A DNA stretch of 64,000 nucleotides, taken from NCBI GenBank assembly GCA_004352715.1, contig SCFE01000070.1, forward strand, positions 1,180,743-1,244,742, given 5' to 3'. The notes under the pieces are model-generated. The model was not told where the DNA came from and did not search any database. It worked only from the letters and a program-made list of their open reading frames with translations. Positions 22,990-34,309 of the stretch are shown here, piece by piece. The position numbers were made by a program, and so were the translations under genes. The stretch's first letter is position 1, and each line of letters opens with the position of its first letter. This DNA comes from Hofstenia miamia. Taxonomy: Eukaryota; Xenacoelomorpha; Acoela.

Positions 22990-24232
22990 ATTTGAATTTG
23001 TCAAAGACATTGTACCACAGCAGACATACTTTTCACTTTAGAGGTTACAAAATTTTTAAAGGAGAAATCATTGTCAATTTTGACGCCCAAATATTTTATG
23101 CTGGTGGAGTTAGGTATTGATGGAAATTCTTTTAAAACACAGATTGATATTTTGTTTGCCAATGTTTTTGTAGAATTTGGGGCAAATATAATAAACTGAG
23201 TTTTTTCATTATTCATAGTAAGTCTGTTTTCATGGAAATATATTTTAATATCCTTAAGTCTATTCTCAAGCTTTTCTGTACCACTATATGGATTATCACC
23301 TCTACTTATTAAGCAAGTGTTGTCTGCATATTGCAGTATATCAACATCTTTAACAGTATCACATTAATCATTTATGTATAATGTAAATAGAATATGGCTC
23401 ATTACTGTGCATTGGGGCACACCTTTATTTTTTGTCAGATAATTGGAATGTACTTTCTCTAATTTGACTCTTTGCTTCTATTGTTAAGGAAACTAAATAT
23501 TAGGTTTCATGCTTCTGAGTTAAAACCATAGTGTGATAATTTGTTATCCAAAATATCTTAGTTAATACTATCAAAAGCTTTACTTAAATCAATTAGAGCT
23601 ATGCTGCTGGCTTATTTACTAAAATCTGGTTGTTTCTGACAAATTGAGCAAAGCATTGGTTGTACTATAGCCTTCCTGAAATCCAACCTGGTTAGGAGAC
23701 AATATGTTGTATTCCTTTAAATACTTATTTATTTGTATGCATAACAATCTTTCTAGAATTTTAGAGAATGAACTGGTTACTGAAATCAGTTGATAAATTA
23801 TGCAATTTGATGGGTCTCTATTTTTAAAATTGGTGTTACATTTGATTTCTTTAGTATATCAGTGAATTTTGAGTCATGAACAGTGTAGTTGCAATTGAAC
23901 AGCAGATATTCTTCAAAGTAATTTATGTATTTTCTAATGATAAATAAGGGGATATTACCTCCTCCACATGATATGTTGGGATCCAGTTTTTTATGACCTT
24001 ATTTAGTTCATATCTGCTTATATACTGAAAGCTGAAAGATGATATTATGTTCTCAATTTTATTTTATAAGGTATCTCAATGTCTTTGTATGTACCTAGTG
24101 TCTTGAAAGTTATGTGGAAATAGTTAGCAATATCTCTTGTGCCACTACACATCTTACCCTCTATATCTATGCTTTTAATATCAGAAGAAATTCCTTTCTC
24201 TTTGTTTAGAAATCTATTTATATACTTCCACT
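22990..24232 (-). pseudogene. Non-LTR retrotransposon reverse transcriptase (decayed)
   Basis: Reading leftward: NQVGFQEGYSTTNALL (about 23,640-23,690), ALIDLSKAFD (about 23,565-23,600), GVPQ (23,412-23,423), and the catalytic block LQYADNTCLIS (about 23,310-23,340) where the usual YADD is now YADN. An uninterrupted stretch KTQFIIF...IKYLGVKIDNDFSF (23,001-23,216) follows. These are the standard RT motifs of the jockey/CR1-type non-LTR clades. Stops and frame changes, and the lost Asp in the active site, mean it is dead. Its 5' part is cut off by the LTR-A copy starting at 24,233. Confidence 0.8.
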
Positions 24233-25323
24233 TGTAAAAACCTCTACAAGGCATTGTCACTGTTTTTTCTGTATTACTTTATAACATTTGGTTGTGTACA
24301 TGTGGGTAGGGATTTACTAACTTAACACTGCTTTAGCTTTTACATAGTTGCATTAACTTAGATTAACAAAACATAACTATTCACTATTTATGTGACGAAG
24401 CCACACATTATCTCTTCCAATGATTGATAGTGGGCATCTGCCCAAAGCCAATCTCCACATCCAGCTTCACTTGTTTGCTGATGATCCACTTGGTTGTGCT
24501 CCAATTCTCAGTTCATTGATATAGCTTATGTGTAACATATCCTAGCTCAGTGCATACTCAAGACAAGTTGATTTCAACTTAGAATCTATTTGTAGAAGTG
24601 TTTTACATTTATGACTTGTCACTAGCTGTGCTATTAATATTACATGTAGCCATTACTGAAATTTATTAGCATTAATAACTTGTTTAATATCTTGCAGCTT
24701 CCTAACTTACATGTAATAATTACTACATGCTCAGTAACATTATTGGTCACATTATTGTCAATAATTTGGATCTAAAATAATATAGATATAATTCCTAGGT
24801 TTCAGCATACCAGCCATATTTCGAGTTTGTCATGTTTAATACATGTAGATAAGGATTGGTAGTCAATTATAAGAGAATAAAACCCCTACACTTAACTTAA
24901 GTGCACTTTTGTGGTCTTGCACAAAGACCCTAGAATTGTTCCTGTGATGGATCCAGACCACTACAAAACAGAGCTTGATTAGCTTGACATCATACTAGTT
25001 ATTCAAACCATAGCAAGGAAACAATATAGGAATTCCAAATGAATTTCCTTATCATTTGCTTACATTGAGTTTAATCTATTTATAGTAGTTCAGCAAAGTA
25101 CCTGTTGATTTTGAATTTTAAATTGTTCATCTGCCAAAATGGCAGCTAAAAATAATGGAAGTGATTGTGCCCCCTTTGTTTCAACAAAAATATTGTTATC
25201 CACAAATACTAATCTCTAATTAATTACACTTATTTTTACAATGTATTTTTAATGATAATTGCTTTCAATCTTATTCTTCTTAATAGATGTTAGCAGCTTT
25301 GGATTAATTTGGATGATGCTACA
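24233..25323 (-). repeat. Solo LTR-A, antisense
   Basis: On + it runs TGTAAAAACCTCTACAAGGC ... TTTGGATGATGCTACA (1,091 bp), co-linear with other LTR-A copies, with no internal region on either side. It sits at the edge of the non-LTR RT remnant. I see no clear target-site duplication (flanks CCACT and GTACA). Confidence 0.8.
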
Positions 25324-25399
25324 GTACATCCAAAAAATAAAAGTTTTCCATGATGATAAAAATGGTATAGCAAATTTAAAGTTTTTATATAAATACATT

Positions 25400-26060
25400 T
25401 CTCTTTGATTAATGAGTTAGAAAATAACTCAAACACATTTCTTACAATTCTGGGATTTGGAAGGATTGACAACTAATTTTGACAGAATTAGCACTACCAG
25501 TACTGATTTCCAAATTAAAATAAAACTTACAAATTTGAGAATAGAGAATTTTTTACATGCATGGGTATGCATATCTTTGTTTTCACACCTTTCCAGAAGC
25601 TAGTTACTGAATCTACAAGAATAAGTCACTTTGTTTCTATTAAAACTTTAACCCTATCTTGAGAAAGCAAGGTTAATTATTATTTGCTTAAAACAATAGA
25701 ATCAATAAAAATAATCCTTAAAGGGTTAGCAATTAACTCAAACACAATAAATTTTTAAAATTATTTTCTCTCATATATTTATAAATATCTAAGTCTTTAT
25801 TAATTATATATTTATTATACATAAAAGGTTACTTATTGTAATGTGCACTGAGAAGTTCACAATAAATATGTGACAAAAGAAACAAGGAAATGTGTAGTGA
25901 GAAATGCACAACAAATATGTAGCAAAGCAAATGAGCATATCAAAGCATTTTAAAAATCACTGTGTGAAATCAGGGAATATGATTGATTTTTTCTCACAGT
26001 TTATAAATGTACAGCAGATTAGATTAACATGAATATTATATAAAAATAAAAGAAATATTG
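25400..26060. repeat. Dispersed repeat, inverted relative to 1.9-2.52 kb
   Basis: Reverse-complement partner of the 1,900-2,520 repeat: CCCTATCTTGAGAAAGCAAG, CTCTCATATATTTATAAA and GCACTACCAGTACTGA are the matching blocks. No ORF. Likely a decayed non-autonomous transposon. Confidence 0.7.
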
Positions 26061-28635
26061 TAGAATCTATTCAATTTCAATATATTTTTAGTTAATTAAA
26101 ATCTAATTTGTTACTACAATGGCTGTAGTAAAACTAATATTTGGCTTAAAATAGAAAATATCATGCAAAATATCTACACTGAATTGTTAAAATCAAATTC
26201 TTCAATATTTAATTAAAGTGGTGTCCCTTAATATTAGAGTTAGAAAGCTCCATTACAGCCATTATAGTCTCAATCATAATATTTGTATAAATATAGAATT
26301 TTAAAATTTTAATATTTTCTCAAATGCTATATTTTAAACAAAGTGTAAGCTAAATTTATATGCTAATATATATAAATTCTAAGGCTTCCATTAAATTTCA
26401 GTTATGTCATTGAACTGTTTGCATAAAATGGAAATTGATTTGGCTGAAAAATATAAATTACCTGGGTTTGTCTTAGAGTTTTTCATGTACCATGAAATGG
26501 TGCACAGCTTCTGGCCATAACTAAAAAATTAGAGGAAATTTATGGAGTATTTTGTAATTTTATGCAGGAAAAACATTATTTGCATACAAATATTTCATCA
26601 TATAATTTGTAACCAAATTACAAAAATCAGGTTTAGGTCTGGTTTGAAAGTCTTACCAAATTACAAAATATCTATCAAATACAAAAAGCATACAATGTAA
26701 ATTCAAATGTTTTGATTGCAATGCCAAATATAGAATCTTATAATCATTTTGAAATTTTTTAGTTTATGTATGATTTCCTATTTTGTTGCCACCAACAGTG
26801 AGCTATCATTGTGTTGAGGAAGTGGATAAAGTGTGATACTCATCTATTTCACAATGTTTTGCCAATATCTTTTATTGGGTAGATGGTCTATTTACTTGTG
26901 CTATAGAGGTATATCACCTTCTGTAATTGTCTAAATTATGATGTAAATGATTTAAAAAAGAGCATATCATTTCTTCTGATAGCACTGTGTGAGATAGTTT
27001 TTATTCATAAAATATTAATGCAAAAAATTTAGTTTGCATTAGTGTCAAAGTTATCACAAATGTGGGTATTTTTCTATTAAATTTAGACTTTTTTAATTGC
27101 TCTTTTATTGCTAAAATGCATGCACACAATTGATATCTACTTACTTTATTTGTTTATGATTATTCATATAACTCTGTTCAACTGAGGTTTTTTGAGCTTC
27201 TTCAAGTTGGAGAATGAGGATTTCCTCCTTTATCTAACTTTTGATTTAATGATTTCTTCAAATCTACAAATTGTGAAAATGTTTGAAATAAATTAAAATT
27301 GGTATTTTTCATATAGAAATGATGACTTTTTGTTTATTTAATTAAAAATAGCAACAAAAACAAAAGATTAAAGTACATTAAATGAGTATAGATAATTTTA
27401 CATTTTGAAAAAGCTTCTAATTCTCATTAACACAGTGTTAGCTTTTTAGTATTATTAAAAGGTTTAATGGGGGAAGCTGTCCTTCCTTCCACACAAGGTG
27501 AGTATTGCCAATGCAGTAATTATTTTACACATTAGATTAATCTAAAATGTCAAAATTTGCTAATTTCAAATTTGCACATATCAACAAATTCACATGCATC
27601 AACATCTCCCACCTCATCTCCAATATGAGTAGTGCAAAAAGAACATGAGGAAGTCTCTGTGGGACAAACTGAAATTGTTATAACACCTGTTACTATTTGC
27701 CATGTGAGCATGCATAAATGCTATTTGACACAATCTAGTAATGAAATATTTTTAATAAAACTAAATTGAGCAAATTAATTTTTGACAATGTGCTTGGACC
27801 AAAGTCATGATTTTGATTTTTAGGATTAAGGAAAATAAAATTTCTCATGACAAGTTCCATTTAAGGCATGTAAGACATTCTTATTGTAACAATGATTTAG
27901 ACATACAACACCATGTTTTAAGGAAAATAATTGATAGATGCAAAATACATTTTCTGCTATTATACAAAAACAAAGTGTAGAAATATTTTGCTAAACTTAA
28001 ACACTATAGACATATGAAGTAGACTTAGATTTTCAAAAAAGATAGACAATAATCAATAAGCTTTATAATGAGCATATGATATATACCAATTATAAATCAT
28101 TAAAAAATTAAAATATCTGATGCACATGATAAAAGCAAATTTGTTTCTACCAATATCCAAACTACAAAATGGAAAAATATTCACAATTCTTAAGCATTTA
28201 TACAAATGAAATAAAACACATTGTATATTAGCTGTTTTTATGCAGAGCTTCAATGCATCTAGCAAATTTACAGAGAGGTATCACTACATATTTTTATAGT
28301 TGACATGGGATTCATGATGCTCAAACTTGTTATCCAGATTATTCACTACATTGTAGCAGATGTATCAATAATAGGAATGTGTTAATTCATCCATCAGAAA
28401 TTATTCATTCTTCCATATTGAATTAACCTTTTATATATATATATATATTTATATAATATTTCTAAACTGTTAAAGTTTATTCTTGAATTGTGAAACTCAA
28501 TAATATATTAATTTTTAATATATACGTGTAATCTTTGAGGAATAATTGAATTTTCAAATTTTGTATTATTATTAAATCAATTTGGTTTCAGTCTTTTATT
28601 TTAATAATACTGTGAATTTTCAAATATAAGTTTAG
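26061..28635. other. Host intron sequence upstream of the receptor exon
   Basis: AT-rich and almost devoid of CpG. I found no convincing exon; a donor-like site CACAAG|GTGAGT at about 27,495 has no matching coding block. A short (TA)n microsatellite sits at about 28,433-28,460. The stretch just before 28,636 ends in a T-rich tract and AG, a plausible 3' splice site. Confidence 0.5.
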
Positions 28636-28896
28636 GTACAGATTTATGATGGGATATGGACACCAGATTTATGGGGATTCTTGACTGTTCAGACTATATC
28701 TAAACAGGATGTTTTTTATATTAAAAATGATGGTTTTGTTGAAATGTTTATTCTTAAAACTGAACTAAGTTCTTGCGCAATAGACATGAAGTTGTTTCCA
28801 TTTGATACACAAAGATGTAATGTAGCATTTGGTCACTTCATACCAGATATTGAAATTACTTTTGAAAACTTGGCTGATGACGCACTGATAAACAAA
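28636..28896 (+). CDS. Cys-loop ligand-gated ion channel, exon with the Cys-loop
   Basis: 87 codons of the extracellular ligand-binding domain of a nicotinic-type pentameric channel. IWTPDLW is the conserved 'WxPD' block. The signature Cys-loop is C-AIDMKLFPFDTQR-C with exactly 13 residues between the cysteines (codons at 28,774 and 28,816), including the FPFD core, and is followed by the NVAFG block. The exon starts after TTTAG (AG at 28,634-28,635) and ends at donor GTAAGT (28,897), phase 0. Such receptors sit in the plasma membrane and open on binding a transmitter or chemical cue; the ligand cannot be told from this piece. The sequence is divergent from standard nicotinic subunits. Upstream exons are not in the window. 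Confidence 0.9.
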
Positions 28897-29789
28897 GTAA
28901 GTAAATATATTAAAAATATGATTACTAGGGTAATCAAATTTTGTTTATTAATTTTGTTTAAATCCAGTCTTAATTTTTCTCCTTTAATGCAGAAATTCAC
29001 CCTTTACTGGGCATTTAGCAAACTGTAAAAGGCAATTTCAAATATATGCAAAACAGTCCTTTACAATAGCATTATGAAGGTAAGCAATTAATTAAGATGT
29101 TTGCATCTATCATTCAACAGGCCTATTTTCCAATTTGTGAATCAATGTTCAGCAACAAATCTAAAGAAATTTTACTGACTATGTTAAATGTAACAGGACT
29201 CCTAAGAAATTAATTAAAGGAAAAATTAATTGTCACTAATGAAAATCTATTAATGGTCATTAGTATATTTTTTGTGCACCACAAATGGCCATTTTTGCAA
29301 TTTTTTTAATCATTTGGTAAAAGATTGTAAGCATAAATGTATTCTAGTCAACCTCACCCAAGGGAAAAATGTGCATTTTGATAGGCACCTTTTCTGACTA
29401 AGTGTAGCAGTGCAATAAATTATAATTATATTTAGAATAATTTTAGTTGTAGGAATTCTTAATTACTAAGCATTGCAACAAAACAGGTTATAAAGAAGAA
29501 TATGGCAAAAAATATTTTGGTGGAAGGACATTTCCTTTGTTTTTGACTGAAACAAGGCTGAATAGAAACTTTAATTTTAAAATGATCATCTGATCAGGGT
29601 AAAAATTGTTAGATAATACTTGTAAGTAATTTTAATTGTTGTAGTTTTAACAGTTAATAATCAAAGAGGAAGACCATGCTATATTAGAATTTATTATTAA
29701 TAAACTTTTCCTAGAGTTTAGTCAGTATTTTGCATTAGGTAATGTAGCATCACATTTTAAGCTATTTCTGCTTGAATTATTCTATGAAT

Positions 29790-30787
29790 GTATTCCTTTG
29801 CTGTATTGGTGGGAAGAGATCTAACAAATTCTTTAATTAATTAATTGATAATTTTACTTAGATATTAAATATGATTAATATTTCAGGTAATGATCACTAT
29901 TTAGGTAAATTCTATTTGCAATTTCTAATTGGGCATCCACCTGTTGCTATTCCAGTAATTAATAACTAATCCAATTAACTGTTCCTCTTCTATTCACCAA
30001 TGCCTCAACACAATTTGACTTAGGCTCATTTTAAAAGAGATTGAGACTATTTAAATACACTGTGTGTAACTTTAACACAAGCAAGCTACTGGGAATGACA
30101 CTAGCTGTATAGTTAAATTATGAAATTTTAAATGATAACAAAATAGCAGATTCCTATCCAACATTTAATCATTTAATATTTTGGTCTCTTATTGGTCATT
30201 TATAGTCAACAATTTGGGTCTAAAACAGATACAGTTTATCCTTTACACAAATTTGTTGCTATTTGTGAAATGAAATTAATAGATACCTAGCTAAGTGAAT
30301 AATTGATACCCTTATCCAATACACCTAATTTATGTACAGTTTGTAATCAGTGATTATGAACATTGAATCATTCTCAGACTGGTATCCTGACCACTACTAT
30401 GCTCAAGTCACTTAGCTATGCATTGCATTAAATAAATAGAACATTTAACAAAAATAAAGTTACTCTAAGGAGATTATTTCATCACAATTCTTACTGTGTA
30501 ATAAATATTTATGATGAATATTGTAAATATGGTTTTATAATTTTCATAATCCAAACAAGCCCATGTTGCTTATGACTTTTATTTCCCACATTCTATCATC
30601 TACATAGTTTTGCTAAAATTATTGAGGAGCAGATTGTCTTCTGATTGTTCTAAAACAGTTTTGGTCTGTAAAATTGTAATTATAAAAATCATTAATAGCT
30701 AATCATTCTAATTATCAAATATCTTCTTTTTTCATTATTTCTTTTTCTTTCATTCTTAAAGTTGCTTATTTGAAGGACTGTGCTACA
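29790..30787 (-). repeat. LTR-A, antisense, highly diverged
   Basis: Old copy recognised by ordered blocks shared with antisense LTR-A: CTATTTAGGT, GGGCATCCACCTG, GTCAACAATTTGG then TCTAAAAC, TCCTGACCACTACTA, and GTGCTACA at the right end (30,780-30,787). The left end is approximate. Confidence 0.6.
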
Positions 30788-30944
30788 TTAAGTTATTGGA
30801 TAATCAAATGAAAGTTAGTACCTAAATTATAAATTGGTAATGGTGGTGGTGAATTCAATGATGATCATTAATGGTGCACTTTTATATCAAATATGGATTA
30901 TGTTTCTACATATAAAGCTTTGATATTTATGTCTATATTTCTAG

Positions 30945-31203
30945 TAAAAAATTTTATTGATTACATCATGGATGAATTTGTGATTAAGTAAGTTTATTTG
31001 TTTGACTACATTATGTTGAATTTAACCTTCATTATTATAAACTGTTACAAATTTACTAAATAGACAATTGTATAATCCCATGCTCTCAATGATAGCATTG
31101 TTATCTCCATTATAATTCAGTAATATTGACAGTTATTGCTTAAGCAATCTGTTTTTACTTTGTAGTTAAACCCTAAACCATTAACTCCTGCATGTAATAC
31201 TGA
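30945..31203 (+). repeat. 5'-truncated copy of the GIY-YIG element 3' end
   Basis: Reverse complement match to 22,306-22,560. It encodes FIDYIMDEFVIK-stop, the last codons of the GIY-YIG-like ORF, followed by the same tail (TTAACTCCTGCATGTAATAC). Retention of the 3' end with loss of the 5' end is typical of target-primed retrotransposon copies. An LTR-A copy begins right after it at 31,204. Confidence 0.7.
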
Positions 31204-31660
31204 TGTAGCATCATCCAAACAAATATAAGCTGCTAAAGAAGAAAGTTGATTAGAAGAACTAAGATTGAATTTGAATGTGATTAAAAATGATTTGCAAAAA
31301 ATTATTATTATTTTAAATTAGTTTGTTTGTTGCAACCAAGTACTAATTATGAATTAGTATTTGTTGAAACTAGTAATTTTGACAAAACAAAGGGGGTGAA
31401 GTCACTTGCATTAGTTTTAGCCACCATATTGGCAGACAAAAGTTTCAAAATTTGAAATTAACAGGTACTTTTTCAATTTACAATAAGTAGATTCAATTTC
31501 ATTGTAACAATGGATAAAGAATTTTCTTACATTGATTTCTTATTACTGTTTGATTATTTAATAAAATGTCATCTAAACAAGTTGTGTTTAATAGTGGCAT
31601 GGATCCATCACAGGAACAATTGAAGGGTCTTTGTGCCAGGCTGCAAAAGTGTAGCAATTT
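31204..31660 (+). repeat. LTR-A, sense, 3'-truncated
   Basis: Begins TGTAGCATCATCCAAAC and follows the sense LTR-A order (AACAAAGGGGG, TTAACAGGTACTTTTTC, GGATCCATCACAGGAACAAT, TTTGTGCCAGG) to about 31,660, where it breaks and an antisense LTR-B follows. Interrupts the GIY-YIG element tail. Confidence 0.75.
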
Positions 31661-32410
31661 GGCCTGTAAGAAAAAGGATAGTTTGTAATTCAGTCTAAAG
31701 TCAAATACATCTAATACATCTAAAGGAATCACTGACATCTGATATAAATAGATTAATTGATTTTCTAGGAGAATTAACCTAAAGATAATAATGTTGTAAT
31801 ACAGACAATGAACAATAGGAAAGCTATAACAAATAAAAACCCCTATACTTATACTTAACCTAAGATCACATCAGGTAAGCAACAGCTACCAGCTGCACAG
31901 CACTTTTGAAAGGCGATTGTATGGTGCAAGGCCATTCTAAACTCCCATTAAATGAAGTTGGGGACCACTGTCAAGAATACCCTAGTGCTCGACTGTTTAG
32001 CTTTCCATTATAACTAATAAATAAACCTGACAACAATAAATGAGGTAAATCCAATGAATTTCAGTCATCATCAAATTAATACATTGCACCATTTTTATAC
32101 TTGAAACTGTTAAGCAATCAAATATTTGGCTAGTACCTGTTGAATATAAGTTGTTGACAATTTTCTGAATTCTGATTTTCTTCATCTGCTGATTTATGCA
32201 CATCAGCATTAATTAGCATTTGAGACTTTGGTCTTTCACCATTTGTCAAATGTACTGCCAAATTAATTATTATCAAAATACTGCTTTATAATTTTACAAA
32301 TGATTTAACTAATAACAATCATGCATGTACAATAAATAATTATTTCTAAAGTTAGTCTTAGTTCTTTCCTCTTTTTCTTTCAACTTGCCCACATGATGGA
32401 TTATGTTACA
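31661..32410 (-). repeat. LTR-B, antisense, solo
   Basis: On + it ends CATGATGGATTATGTTACA at 32,410, so in sense it starts TGTAACATAATCCATCA, the LTR-B start seen at 44,931. The sense order then continues with ATTCAACAGGTACTAG at about 32,120-32,140, AGTATAAAAATGG, and the GGGGTTTTTATTTG block near 31,840. This copy ties together the U3 and R/U5 parts that the assembly breaks apart in El-B. Confidence 0.75.
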
Positions 32411-33141
32411 ATATAAATAAACTTTTAGATAAATTAATACAAAACCTTTGCAAAAGAGGTTGATTGCAAGTTTAAGGTCATTTTGTATTAAACTGAGTTG
32501 AATAGATAGAAAGCTAACTATATTAAATGTCTTATTAGTATCCCTAACCTAAGGACACACTTTCTCTAACAGGGTTCAAGGGTAAAGATGATGTTAAAGC
32601 TTATATTAATATCTGAATAGTGATGATGCTTCCAATTGGTTGGTAAATGCATGCTGAGTTTCCCTGAATAACTTTTCATGGGGCTGAACATTTAGCTTTT
32701 CATTTTATAATAATCCAAGCTGATACAAAGTAAAGATAAATCAAAATGGTTTAATTTCATTATCTTTTTGTTCTTGCTCATTATATTTATATCAAAGTTT
32801 TGCAATGAATAACATGTAACTGTTTTTCTGTGGCAATTGTTTCCTTAATTATAAATTAGTATGCTTATTATTACAGTGTGATAATGTTAAATTCTCTGTA
32901 TATTTGCAAATTGAAAATTCAAAGCCTATTCCTCCTATATCTAAATGTTTTTCTTATCCAATTTCAGCAATTTTATCCTGCAGTTTATTTTCAAATCTTT
33001 TTAAAAAATATTTAGTTGTTCAATAATTAACTACTAACAAGTACACCTAAAATCCAAAATATGAAAGCACAATGATTAAGATTAACCCAGTTCATCAATG
33101 TTTTAGAAAATTGTTATCTTACAATAAATAAAATTGGTTAC
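32411..33141. other. AT-rich intronic stretch
   Basis: No gene, exon or transposon motif is visible. Confidence 0.6.
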
Positions 33142-34250
33142 TGTAATATCCTTTACCAGGCTTTATCACAGTTTATCTACTGTTACCTTGTGACATTAGT
33201 TGTGTTATTGCGGGTAAGGATTTACTTGTTGTTACTGCTTGATTACATTATTTAATCTCAATTAACTATTCACTTTTTAGGTGACAAAGCCATGCGGTAA
33301 CCTCTGCAGTGATCTTTGAGTGGGCATCTGCCTGAAGCGGATCTCCACATTCAATTTCACCACTCCATCCATTACTTGAGTGCCACTTCTCAGCTCAATC
33401 AAAATATCTTATGTGTATCCTACATTAGCTCAGTGCTTACTCAAGACACAGCACAACTCGACTTAATCTCTATTGTGTAAAAGTGTTGTATCTCTTTGCA
33501 ACCAGAAACTGTCACTAGTTGTTCATTCAATATTACATGTAGCAATTACTGAAATATACTGGATTCGTTAAATAATTCTATTTAAACAACTTCCTAACCT
33601 ACATTTACAATTACTACATGTAAGGTCATTATAGGTCGATTATAGGTCATCAATTTAGATCTAAAACAATATTAAGATAATTCCTAAGGTTTGGTTATCC
33701 AACCATTTGTTGAAAGTTAGTTATCTGATACATGTAGAAGAGAAATGCTAGTCGGCTAATTGAGAGAAAACCCCTACACCTAACTTATGTGCACTTTCAT
33801 GGTCTGGCACAGAGACCCTTGAATCGTTCCCTGTGATGTATCCAGACCACTACTAAACACTGCTTGATTAGCTCGACATTGTATTAAATAATCAAACCAT
33901 TAATAAGATGAAAATATAAGAATTCTAAGTAAAATTCTTTATCAAATGCTTACAGTAGGTTTCAATGTATTTATAGTATTTCAAAAGAAGTACCTGTTGA
34001 TTTAAATTTCAAACTTCTGCCAAGATGGCGGCGATAAAATAATGTAAGCGTCGTTTTGTCAAAAGTATTTTTATCAACAGATACAATTATCTTTTTATTG
34101 ACACATATTTTATTCTTGGTTGCATTTTACAAATTAATCTGAAATCATAACACTTGATTGATTGTAATATTTTTTAATCACTTCTTTTCGATCTTAGTAT
34201 CTTCTGCGACATTTGCAGCTTATTTCTGTTTTATTTTGGATGATGCTACA
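33142..34250 (-). repeat. Solo LTR-A, antisense, full length
   Basis: On + TGTAATATCCTTTACCAGG ... TTTGGATGATGCTACA, 1,109 bp. Retains several CpG and is very close to the El-A1 5' LTR (57,762-58,892), so it is among the younger LTRs. No internal region in the matching orientation adjoins it; El-E ORF3, on the other strand, begins shortly after. Confidence 0.85.
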
Positions 34251-34309
34251 ATAAATCAAACAGAAAATTAGATTAATAGCTAATCCCACCAAGGATCTGT
34301 AAAGCCAAT

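Noticed and set aside
27460-27510. Possible small receptor exon ending CACAAG|GTGAGT
   Set aside because: The donor looks fair, but none of the three frames before it resembles the N-terminal part of a Cys-loop receptor, and there is no good acceptor at a sensible distance.
33137-34255. Target-site duplications around solo LTRs
   Set aside because: Flanks of the copies at 24,233-25,323, 33,142-34,250 and 36,343-37,486 show no matching 4-6 bp direct repeat.
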